Below are positions 1 through 6,127 of a stretch of 6,127 bases of DNA, piece after piece. The notes beneath the pieces are model-generated. The model had not been told where the DNA came from. It did no database searches and saw nothing but the letters and a program-made list of their open reading frames with translations. The first letter of the stretch is position 1. Each line of letters starts with the position of its first letter. Origin of the DNA: Lachnospiraceae bacterium UBA7481 (lineage in GTDB: Bacteria > Bacillota > Clostridia > Lachnospirales > Lachnospiraceae); contig DLOP01000016.1 in assembly GCA_002478505.1 (NCBI GenBank), positions 1 through 6,127 of the forward strand, given 5' to 3'. A program made the position numbers and the translations under genes.

Positions 1-46
1 TGCTTTAGCAATTTGATTGCTTCGCAGAGAAGTAAAGTAGGCGTAA

Positions 47-706
47 ATGAAAAATGATGGAGAAAAACATAATAATACCGAGAAACAAAAAGACCGTAAG
101 TTGAAAGATTTTTTTGGGCTGGAGGGATCATTTTCCGGCTTTATGAATACATTGGGAAACATCATTTGGACAGGTCTGCTCTGGCTGGTGACATCCATTC
201 CCTTGATTACTATGGGATGTTCGGCTATGGGGGCGTCACGTGCCACAGAAAAGAACAGAAAAAATCAAGGATATATTACGAAAGAATTTTTTGCCGGATT
301 TACAGGAGACTGGAAGAGGGCAATACCGGTACAGGCTGTGAATCTTATCTTTTATGCATGGCTGATCTTTGACTGTATTTATTTGTATGGATATGAAGCA
401 GAATATGCGCTGGTGATATCGTATGTTTTATATGGCATCCTGTTTTTTTCGCTAGGCTTAAATTGTTATTATTATCCCTGCCTCCGGATATTTGAAGGTA
501 ATTTTTTTGAAATTTTCAAGATTTCATTTTATTTGACATTTCGTTATCTGCTTACGACCATAGCATTGGTGGGACTGATTGCGGCAGCGTTACTGGCCGT
601 TTACCTGATGCCGTGGAGCGTCATGATCGTACCGGGATTATGGTGGTATGCAGCTGACATCCTGATTAAGCGGGTTATTCGGAAAGAGATCGGGGAAACT
701 GATTAA
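47..706 (+). CDS. YesL-like (DUF624) integral membrane protein
   Basis: This is a 219-residue membrane protein of the YesL/DUF624 family, whose biochemical role is not established. Members typically sit beside oligosaccharide ABC transporters and glycan-degradation genes. A charged, Lys-rich N-terminus (residues 1-20) is followed by the family-like segment starting FFGLEGSFSGFMN and about five hydrophobic spans, at roughly 37-59, 92-113, 119-143, 166-188 and 189-207. The PLITMG stretch near residue 52 matches the family's conserved first helix. The C-terminus is basic (KRVIRKE), probably cytoplasmic. ATG at 47 is the first possible start because TAA at 44-46 precedes it in frame. AAGTAGG at 35-41, one mismatch from the ideal Shine-Dalgarno, lies 5 bases upstream. 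The esterase gene begins 31 bases after the stop, so the two are probably co-transcribed. The family call rests on overall pattern, not on catalytic residues. Confidence 0.8.
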   Translation: MKNDGEKHNNTEKQKDRKLKDFFGLEGSFSGFMNTLGNIIWTGLLWLVTSIPLITMGCSAMGASRATEKNRKNQGYITKEFFAGFTGDWKRAIPVQAVNLIFYAWLIFDCIYLYGYEAEYALVISYVLYGILFFSLGLNCYYYPCLRIFEGNFFEIFKISFYLTFRYLLTTIALVGLIAAALLAVYLMPWSVMIVPGLWWYAADILIKRVIRKEIGETD

Positions 707-720
707 ACTAACGACTTTGG

Positions 721-727
721 AAAGGAG
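721..727 (+). promoter_or_regulatory. Ribosome binding site that fixes the esterase start
   Basis: AAAGGAG at 721-727 lies 10 bases before ATG at 738. An in-frame TTG at 717 would give a protein seven residues longer, but that codon overlaps this binding site and has no Shine-Dalgarno of its own. ATG 738 is therefore preferred. Confidence 0.85.
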
Positions 728-737
728 CACAGGAAAA

Positions 738-1859
738 ATGGCGGAGAAAGATTTTTCATTGTCCCTGTCGGATGGTATGGTGAACCGTGGCAGCTGGGAG
801 CGGATGAAAAAGGTGATGCGTCGTGCAGAGAAAGGTGAAAAGGTCACGATTGCTTTTTTGGGAGGTTCGATTACGCAGGGGTGTCTGGCAACCGTGCATG
901 AAAAATGTTATGCCTATCTGACCTATTTGTGGTGGAAGGAAAGATATCCCAAAGCCGAGGTGGTATATGTGAATGCCGGTATCGGCGGAACAACATCACA
1001 ATTTGGAATCGCCAGGGTAGATCATGACGTGCTTGCGTATCATCCGGATCTGGTCTTTGTAGAATTTTCGGTCAATGATGAAAATACTCCATTTTTTCAG
1101 GAGACCTATGAAGGTCTGCTGCGTTATCTTTATGGGAATGGATCAGCTCCTGCTGTGATGATCATACATAATATCCAATATGATGTTGGAAAGACAGCGG
1201 AGGAAATTCACCGGGAACTGGGAAAATATTATCAGCTTCCCTGTGTCAGTATGCAGTCCACTATTTATGCAAAGATGATGGCAGGCAATTTTGGCAGCAG
1301 GGACGTCACTGAGGATGATTTGCATCCGAATGACAGGGGACACCGGATGCTGGCGGATGTCATTACCTACTATTTGGAACAGATCGATCAGGAAAAGGAC
1401 ACGGTAGAGGAAGAAGCTGCGATGCCTGCTCCGATGACAGCAGACGCTTATGAACATTCGACCAGATATCAGTGTAAAGATTGTACGCCAAAGATGCAGG
1501 GATTTGTGCCGGATACGAGGGAGAAGGATTATTATACGGACGTATATAAGGGCGGATGGACAGCAAAGGAAAAGGGCGCTGAAATTCATTTTTGTTTGGA
1601 AGGAAATGGTATTGCAGTACAGTTTCGTCAGTCTGTGAAAAAACCTGCACCGATTGCTAAGGCAATTTTGGATGGCGACGAGGAGCATGCCGTGATTTTG
1701 GATGCCAATTTTGATCTGGACTGGGGCGATAACCTTGCCCTGGAGACTTTGCTTTATCATGGAGAGAACAAAAAGCATGATCTGGTGATCCGGATCGAGG
1801 AGACCCATGAGGATGATGCAGTAGAGTTTTATTTGGTGTCGGTAATTGCGTCGTGTTAA
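738..1859 (+). CDS. SGNH-family carbohydrate esterase, CE17-like (probable acetyl-mannan esterase)
   Basis: A 373-residue esterase of the SGNH/GDSL superfamily. The SGNH blocks are all visible: Ser44 in GGSIT (block I), Gly84 in NAGIGGTTSQFG (block II), Asn113 in EFSVND (block III, with Val in place of the usual Gly) and Asp193/His196 in DDLHPND (block V). The catalytic domain covers about residues 34-215. After an acidic linker (218-235), a beta-rich domain (about 245-373) ends in HEDDAVEFYLVSVI. This order, SGNH then a C-terminal CBM35-like jelly roll, is that of CE17 esterases, known from Roseburia to remove 2-O-acetyl groups from mannan oligosaccharides. There is no signal peptide, so it should act in the cytoplasm on imported oligosaccharides. 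The neighbouring GH1 and phosphomannose isomerase fit mannan use. SGNH hydrolase is near certain; the CE17 assignment comes from remembered family features and is less sure. Acetyl-xylan esterase is the alternative. Confidence 0.85.
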   Translation: MAEKDFSLSLSDGMVNRGSWERMKKVMRRAEKGEKVTIAFLGGSITQGCLATVHEKCYAYLTYLWWKERYPKAEVVYVNAGIGGTTSQFGIARVDHDVLAYHPDLVFVEFSVNDENTPFFQETYEGLLRYLYGNGSAPAVMIIHNIQYDVGKTAEEIHRELGKYYQLPCVSMQSTIYAKMMAGNFGSRDVTEDDLHPNDRGHRMLADVITYYLEQIDQEKDTVEEEAAMPAPMTADAYEHSTRYQCKDCTPKMQGFVPDTREKDYYTDVYKGGWTAKEKGAEIHFCLEGNGIAVQFRQSVKKPAPIAKAILDGDEEHAVILDANFDLDWGDNLALETLLYHGENKKHDLVIRIEETHEDDAVEFYLVSVIASC

Positions 1860-2010
1860 TTATTTTAGTAAAGTAAACGCTGATTTAATAGGAGCTTCTT
1901 AAGATTAATTTAGAATAAGGGAATATACCGATGAGATCTACATAACCTTAAGTTAAAAAGAAGAGATATGTAAAACGGAGTATATATTAACGGAAAGGAC
2001 AAAGAAAACT
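1860..2010 (+). other. AT-rich intergenic spacer and leader of the GH1-isomerase gene
   Basis: This 151-base spacer is the only long gap between the genes. AAAGGA at 1994-1999, 11 bases before ATG 2011, is the ribosome binding site of the next gene. I find no strong sigma-A promoter. The best weak candidate pairs TTAAGT (1948-1953) with TAAAAC (1971-1976) at 17-base spacing, but both boxes are poor. CTTAAG followed by TTAA occurs twice, at 1898-1908 and 1947-1956. There is no GC-rich stem with a T-run, so a terminator after the esterase gene is not supported and read-through is possible. Confidence 0.5.
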
Positions 2011-4320
2011 ATGTTTCGTGATGATTTTGTGTGGGGTGTGTCCTCCAGTGCGTATCAGATAGAAGGGACTGATCCGGAGGACGGCAGAGGAAAAAATATT
2101 TGGGACGATATGCCGGAGATGGGCAAGATCCAGGAGGGAAGAAATGCACTGACTGCATGTGATCATATGCATCGTTATGCGGAAGATTTCAGGATGCTGA
2201 AGCATCTGAATATCAAGGCTTACCGTTTTTCCGTGAGCTGGCCGCGCATCATGCCGGAAGGGACCGGCAGAGTGAATGAGAAGGCGATAATGATGTACCG
2301 TGATATGATCCGTGAGATGAAGAAGAACGGCGTCGTTCCGTATCTGACCATGTATCACTGGGATTTGCCGCAGGCATTGGAGGATCAGGGCGGATGGTTA
2401 AATGAAAACGTGATTGAATGGTTTGGGGAATATGCGAAAGTCATTGCGGAAAATTTTACGGATATCTGCGATTACTTTATTACGTTAAATGAGCCGCAGT
2501 GCTTTGTCGGACTTGGTTATGACAGAGGTGTTCATGCGCCCGGTAAGGAGTTGACGACCAAAGAGGTATTTCAGATTGCGCACAATGCGCTGCGCGCCCA
2601 TGGAAAAGCGGTGATCAACCTTCGTAAATATGCAAAGAAAGAGATTCAGATCGGTTATGCGCCTACCTGCGGCGTTGCCATACCGGCAAGTGAAAAGCCG
2701 GAGGATATTGAGGCGGCAAAGAAGGTATATTTTGGATTTTATCAACAGCTGAGCAACTGGTCATGGAATGTATCATGGTTCTCTGATCCGGTATTTTTAG
2801 GGAAATATCCGGAAGAGGGATTGAAAAAATATGCGGAATATCTGCCGAAGATCACGGAGGAGGATATGAAGCTGATCCATCAGCCGCTGGATTTTATGGG
2901 GCAGAATATTTATAATGGTTATTACATCAGCGCGGGGAAAGACGGAGAGCCTGTATGGGATGCGACTCCTGACGGACTGCCGATTACGGCGTCCAAGTGG
3001 CCGAATACGCCTGAGTGTCTGTATTGGGCGGTCAGATTTGTTTATGAAAGATATGGGCTTCCGATCTACATTACGGAAAATGGAGTTTCCTGTGCGGATA
3101 ATGTTGCAATTGACGGACGGATCCATGACAATGAAAGGATCGAATTTTTAGATCAGTATCTCTCTGCGCTGCAGAAAGCGGTGGATGAAGGCGCTGACGT
3201 GAGAGGATATTTCCAATGGACGTTCCTTGACAATTTTGAATGGGAAAAAGGTTACAGCGAGCGGTTTGGAATGATCTGGGTGGATTTTGCCACGCAACAG
3301 AGGATTGCAAAGGATTCTGCCTTCTGGTTTCAGAAGACGGCAGAATGTAATGGGGCGAATCTTTCGATCAATCAGAAGCCAAGACAGATATTACATTTAA
3401 AACCACGGTTTGTAGAGCGTATCTGGGGTGGTAACCGCTTAAAGACGGAATGGGGATATGAAACGGGGATGGAAGATCATATTGGGGAATGCTGGGCAGT
3501 TTCGGCAAATCCCGATGTGGACTCTGAGGTTGCCAGCGGAGTATACAAGGGTAAGACATTGTCGCAGTTGTGGAAAGAAGCGCCGGAATTGTTCGGCAAC
3601 CTGAATACGGAAAAATTTCCGCTGCTGGTAAAACTGATTGATGCAAAAGAAAATCTGAGCCTGCAGGTGCATCCGGGAGATGCCTACGCCAAGGAGCATG
3701 AACATTCTTCCGGAAAGAAAGAATGCTGGTATATTCTGGACTGTCCTGAGAATGCCGCGATTATTATGGGTAATAAAGCGAAGGATCGAGAGGATTTAGA
3801 GGACAAGATCTTAAATGCCAGATGGGAGGAACTTATCAACGAAGTCCCTGTCAGGAGAGGTGATTGTGTACAGATTGATCCGGGGACGCTGCATGCAATC
3901 AAAGGCGGTTTTTTATTGATCGAGACACAGCAGAACAGCGATGTGACATACCGTATATATGATTATGACAGATTTATTGAAGGGGTGCCGCGCGAACTGC
4001 ATATCCGGCAGGGGATAGATGTGTTGACGACGCCGAATATATTTAGCGAAAAGGACGTTATCCATTTGGAGGAAAAAGACGATGAACTGCAGCAGCTGGT
4101 AGCTAACGACCGCTATATCGTATGGAAGCTGAAAGTTACCAAACCAACATTGATCGATAACAGTCATCCGTTTCTGATCATGAGCGTGATCAAGGGAGAC
4201 GGTCTTGCAAATGGAGTCATGGTAAAGAAGGGCGCGCATTTTATTGTGCCCAACGGACTTCCGGAGTGCAGACTGCAGGGGGATATGACGCTGATTATAT
4301 CTACGCCTGTAGTAATGTGA
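2011..4320 (+). CDS. Fused GH1 beta-glycosidase / class I mannose-6-phosphate isomerase
   Basis: One uninterrupted 769-residue protein joins two complete enzymes. Residues 1-451 are a GH1 glycosidase: Gln16 in SAYQIEG, His116 in YHWDLP, acid/base Glu161 in TLNEP, nucleophile Glu356 in YITENG, and Trp403/Glu410/Trp411 in WTFLDNFEW. Glu410 marks enzymes acting on unphosphorylated sugars; 6-phospho-glycosidases carry a phosphate-binding pattern here instead. Residues about 459-769 are a short class I phosphomannose isomerase (about 311 residues, the Bacillus ManA size). It has the ERIWGG start motif, zinc ligands Gln552/His554 (QVHPGD), Glu571 (ECWYIL) and His628 (GTLHAI), and probable catalytic Arg648 in TYRIYDYDR. 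No signal peptide is present, so it is cytoplasmic. The isomerase converts mannose-6-phosphate to fructose-6-phosphate; GH1 specificity (glucoside or mannoside) cannot be read from sequence. The preceding CE17-like esterase suggests glucomannan oligosaccharides. Both domain calls are firm; a coupled function is inference. Confidence 0.93.
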   Translation: MFRDDFVWGVSSSAYQIEGTDPEDGRGKNIWDDMPEMGKIQEGRNALTACDHMHRYAEDFRMLKHLNIKAYRFSVSWPRIMPEGTGRVNEKAIMMYRDMIREMKKNGVVPYLTMYHWDLPQALEDQGGWLNENVIEWFGEYAKVIAENFTDICDYFITLNEPQCFVGLGYDRGVHAPGKELTTKEVFQIAHNALRAHGKAVINLRKYAKKEIQIGYAPTCGVAIPASEKPEDIEAAKKVYFGFYQQLSNWSWNVSWFSDPVFLGKYPEEGLKKYAEYLPKITEEDMKLIHQPLDFMGQNIYNGYYISAGKDGEPVWDATPDGLPITASKWPNTPECLYWAVRFVYERYGLPIYITENGVSCADNVAIDGRIHDNERIEFLDQYLSALQKAVDEGADVRGYFQWTFLDNFEWEKGYSERFGMIWVDFATQQRIAKDSAFWFQKTAECNGANLSINQKPRQILHLKPRFVERIWGGNRLKTEWGYETGMEDHIGECWAVSANPDVDSEVASGVYKGKTLSQLWKEAPELFGNLNTEKFPLLVKLIDAKENLSLQVHPGDAYAKEHEHSSGKKECWYILDCPENAAIIMGNKAKDREDLEDKILNARWEELINEVPVRRGDCVQIDPGTLHAIKGGFLLIETQQNSDVTYRIYDYDRFIEGVPRELHIRQGIDVLTTPNIFSEKDVIHLEEKDDELQQLVANDRYIVWKLKVTKPTLIDNSHPFLIMSVIKGDGLANGVMVKKGAHFIVPNGLPECRLQGDMTLIISTPVVM
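3364..3387 (+). other. Junction between the GH1 and isomerase domains
   Basis: The GH1 part ends in NGANL (residues 447-451), a common natural C-terminus of stand-alone GH1 enzymes. Eight linker residues (452-459, SINQKPRQ) follow, and then the isomerase begins with ILHLKPRFVERIWGG, which resembles the natural N-terminus of free enzymes just after their initiator Met. No ATG, GTG or TTG codon lies in frame from the seam through the ERIWGG motif; the first Met is residue 487, inside the domain. A full-length isomerase therefore cannot be translated separately from this gene. Confidence 0.85.
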
Positions 4321-4341
4321 AATGAGAGGAGTTATAGAAGT

Positions 4342-5979
4342 ATGCCTAACGCGGCAGGACGGTCTGAGAGTGAATATAAAAAGGAATATGGACAGTTCTT
4401 TACCAACCGTTCTGTTGCGGAATTTATGGCAAAATGGGTCATGGAAAAGCAGCCCAAAACGATTCTCGATCCTGCAGTGGGGGAAGGAAGGTTTCCTTGG
4501 GAGATCATGAAGCTTCTTCCTTTAAAGTCAGAGGCGGAAGAATTATCTATTGCCGTATATGAGATTGATCCTAATATGGCGGAACGGTTTCAAAATATTT
4601 TCAATAGCCGTATTTCCCTTGGTCTGCATCGGCTTGAGTTATGTGTTGAAGACTATTTAAAAGCGGAAACAAAAAAGCAGTATGACGCGATCATATGTAA
4701 TCCCCCGTATCTTAAATTTCAGCAGATACCGGACAGGGAGCAGCTCCGAAGCTTATTTTCAGAACGATATGGAATTACCCTTAGCGGATATTGCAATGCC
4801 AGTTCCTATTTTCTGGTGAAAAGCATCTATGAACTTGCGCCAGGCGGAAGATGTGCCTATATCATGCCCTATGAATTTTTAAATACGGGTTATGGAGAGG
4901 CTGTGAAAAGATATCTTCTGGAACAAAGAGTATTAAAATATATTATTAAATTTGACAGCAGTGTCAGGGTGTTTGAAGACGCGATCACGACATGCTGTAT
5001 TTTATTGTTTGAAAAGCCGGAGGAAAATTTGCCTGGAGTTAAGGCAGGCGGTGCAAGCCGGAAAAAGGCGGCAAATGCCCGCGATATGGAAGATTTTGTA
5101 ATATTTAGTGAAATAAATTCTTTAGAACATCTGAACTGGAAGGATATCGGGCGTACAGCCAGGACGATTCCGAAAGAACGGCTGGACTGCAATGAAAAAT
5201 GGCTTTCATATTTTCTGAAAGAAAATCTTGTAACAGACAGGGAAAATCTGATACAATTAAAAAGGATTGCAAAGGTCAGCAGAGGTATTGCCACCGGTGG
5301 CAATCAATTCTTTGTTTTAAATAAGGAGCTGATCTGCAGGCATCATTTAAGCAGAGAGGTATGCCTTCCCTGTGTGGCTAAGGCTTCTGATATTAAGAAT
5401 CATATTTTTAATGAAGATGTCTATCGCCGTCTGTATGAGGAAAATAGGAAGGTTACGATCTTTAACGGTTTGCGTGCGCACACTGAACAGGATAAGTCTT
5501 ATATTCGTTATGGAGAGCAGAAGGGAGTCCATGAGGGATATCTGACCAGCCATCGCAGTCCATGGTATGCGATAGAGAATAAAGCACCTGCCCCGATCTG
5601 GATAGCTGCGTTTAGCAGAGATAGGATCAAGGTGGTACGCAACGAAATGATGATTATAAACCTGACGGCATTTCACGGGATCTATATAGAGGACGCCGCG
5701 TTTTCTACGGAGGATATCAACCTTTTGTTCTGCTGGCTGTTGACGCCCACGGGGCAGAAACTTTTAAAGGGGAATAAGAGGGAATACGGTGACGGACTGG
5801 ATAAATTTGAACCGGGTGATTTGATGGTTGCTGATGTCTTAGATGTGAGAAAGATGAAATCCCAGGATCGGACGGACGTGCTGGCATATTATCAAAAAAT
5901 GGTTGACACATTGGATCCGGATCTGCAGCAGGATATGATTTGTTCTGTTGATCATATTATGAAGAAATATATTAATTGA
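4342..5979 (+). CDS. Type II adenine-N6 DNA methyltransferase (gamma class, Eco57I/TaqI-like)
   Basis: A 545-residue enzyme that would transfer a methyl group from S-adenosylmethionine to the N6 of adenine in a specific DNA site. Motifs run in gamma-class order: X (YGQFFT, 16-21), I (ILDPAVGEGR, 41-50, SAM binding), II (YEIDP, 73-77), III (VEDYL, 102-106) and IV (NPPY, 120-123, catalytic). A Lys/Ala-rich, probably flexible stretch (about 226-250) separates this from a target-recognition region (about 300-500) containing SRGIATGGNQFFVL and EYGDGLDKFEPGDL. The latter resembles the C-terminal block of PstI/SalI/XamI-type methylases. AGGAG (4327-4331) lies 10 bases before ATG 4342. The gene starts 21 bases after the GH1-isomerase stop, so it may share that transcript. 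No restriction endonuclease gene occurs in the window; a partner could begin just downstream, or the methylase may be solitary. The recognition sequence cannot be predicted. Confidence 0.92.
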   Translation: MPNAAGRSESEYKKEYGQFFTNRSVAEFMAKWVMEKQPKTILDPAVGEGRFPWEIMKLLPLKSEAEELSIAVYEIDPNMAERFQNIFNSRISLGLHRLELCVEDYLKAETKKQYDAIICNPPYLKFQQIPDREQLRSLFSERYGITLSGYCNASSYFLVKSIYELAPGGRCAYIMPYEFLNTGYGEAVKRYLLEQRVLKYIIKFDSSVRVFEDAITTCCILLFEKPEENLPGVKAGGASRKKAANARDMEDFVIFSEINSLEHLNWKDIGRTARTIPKERLDCNEKWLSYFLKENLVTDRENLIQLKRIAKVSRGIATGGNQFFVLNKELICRHHLSREVCLPCVAKASDIKNHIFNEDVYRRLYEENRKVTIFNGLRAHTEQDKSYIRYGEQKGVHEGYLTSHRSPWYAIENKAPAPIWIAAFSRDRIKVVRNEMMIINLTAFHGIYIEDAAFSTEDINLLFCWLLTPTGQKLLKGNKREYGDGLDKFEPGDLMVADVLDVRKMKSQDRTDVLAYYQKMVDTLDPDLQQDMICSVDHIMKKYIN

Positions 5980-6015
5980 ACCGACTATGAACTAATACTA
6001 TTACAGGTAATTGAG

Positions 6016-6046
6016 AAAGAGTTAAGTCCGGCTTACATAACTCTTT
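6016..6046 (+). terminator. Possible weak terminator hairpin after the methyltransferase
   Basis: AAAGAGTTA (6016-6024) and TAACTCTTT (6038-6046) are perfectly complementary 9-base arms around a 13-base loop, 37 bases after the methyltransferase stop. The run TTTGTTT covers the stem foot and the bases after it, acting as a short U-tract. The stem is AT-rich and the U-run is interrupted, so termination would be weak. Its position at the gene's end supports the call. Confidence 0.45.
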
Positions 6047-6055
6047 GTTTGAAAA

Positions 6056-6102
6056 TATATGTTCCAAAAATATCATAAATGAAATCATTTTTGGAACATA
6101 TA
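6056..6102. repeat. Perfect 16-bp inverted repeat
   Basis: TATATGTTCCAAAAAT (6056-6071) and ATTTTTGGAACATATA (6087-6102) are perfect reverse complements separated by 15 bases. The spacer can itself pair: TCAT/ATGA at 6073-6076 with 6079-6082, or AAATGA/TCATTT at 6077-6082 with 6085-6090, the latter competing with the outer stem. No T-run follows on either side, so a classic terminator is unlikely. It sits 9 bases before TTGACA. An operator, an RNA stem-loop or a small mobile-element terminus are all possible. Confidence 0.8.
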
Positions 6103-6110
6103 GTGCATCA

Positions 6111-6116
6111 TTGACA
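6111..6116 (+). promoter_or_regulatory. Candidate -35 box of a gene beyond the window
   Basis: TTGACA at 6111-6116 matches the sigma-A -35 consensus exactly and lies in non-coding sequence pointing out of the window. The -10 box would fall at about 6134-6139 and cannot be seen, so this is only half a promoter. Confidence 0.35.
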
Positions 6117-6127
6117 ATTCATCGCAG

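Noticed and set aside
7..21. Small hairpin AGCAAT-TTG-ATTGCT before the first gene
   Set aside because: A 6-bp stem with no T-run after it; too short to call a terminator or regulatory element.
1..57. Open frame entering from the left edge and ending at TGA 55-57, overlapping the YesL-like start by 11 bases
   Set aside because: Only 18 codons are visible, the residues match no family I know, and nothing in the sequence separates a real gene end from chance.
1143..1808. Long antisense open frame (221 codons) opposite the esterase gene
   Set aside because: It lies wholly inside a well-supported gene, its product is rich in His, Cys and Ser without any recognisable motif, and it has no convincing ribosome binding site. 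It is a shadow of the coding frame.
1867..1879. AGTAAAGTA followed two bases later by CG, also present at 31-43 before the first gene
   Set aside because: A nine-base exact match between two AT-rich spacers is plausible by chance, and the upstream copy overlaps a ribosome binding site.
1871..1886. CcpA/LacI-type operator (cre) resemblance around GTAAACGCT
   Set aside because: The core is similar, but three fixed positions of the cre consensus are wrong, including the closing CA, so catabolite control is not supported here.
1931..1945. Tiny open frame of four codons (MRST) with AAGGGA eight bases upstream, a possible leader peptide
   Set aside because: Too short to judge; there is no attenuator-like pairing structure after it.
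4322..4510. Alternative open frame starting at ATG 4322, overlapping the methyltransferase start
   Set aside because: It is out of frame with the methyltransferase, its start precedes the AGGAG site, and its product has no motifs.

Overview
The window looks like a piece of a Firmicutes (Clostridia, most likely Lachnospiraceae-type) chromosome. The reasons are AGGAG-type ribosome binding sites about 10 bases before the starts, moderate-to-low GC, and gut-Clostridia protein families: a YesL-like membrane protein, a CE17-like SGNH esterase, a GH1 glycosidase and a short Bacillus-type phosphomannose isomerase. All four genes I can support lie on the + strand with small gaps.

Layout. Positions 47-706 encode a YesL/DUF624 membrane protein. 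Positions 738-1859 encode an intracellular SGNH esterase with a C-terminal beta-rich domain; its motifs match the CE17 acetyl-mannan esterase group. After a 151-base AT-rich spacer, 2011-4320 encodes one 769-residue protein: a complete GH1 beta-glycosidase fused in frame to a complete class I mannose-6-phosphate isomerase. Only 21 bases later, 4342-5979 encodes a gamma-class adenine-N6 DNA methyltransferase of the type II restriction-modification kind. The last 148 bases hold no gene. They contain a terminator-like hairpin, a perfect 16-bp inverted repeat and, just before the window ends, a TTGACA hexamer that may be the -35 box of the next gene.

How they may work together (inference). The first three genes read as the cytoplasmic end of a mannan or glucomannan utilisation locus. 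Acetylated oligosaccharides are imported, de-acetylated by the esterase, trimmed by the GH1 domain, and mannose-6-phosphate is turned into fructose-6-phosphate by the isomerase domain. The sugar transporter, phosphorylases and mutase would have to lie outside the window. The methyltransferase is functionally unrelated. It either marks the border of a restriction-modification cassette inserted behind the sugar genes or is a solitary methylase; no endonuclease gene is present here.

The most unusual object is the GH1-isomerase fusion. The perfect inverted repeat next to the TTGACA box is second.
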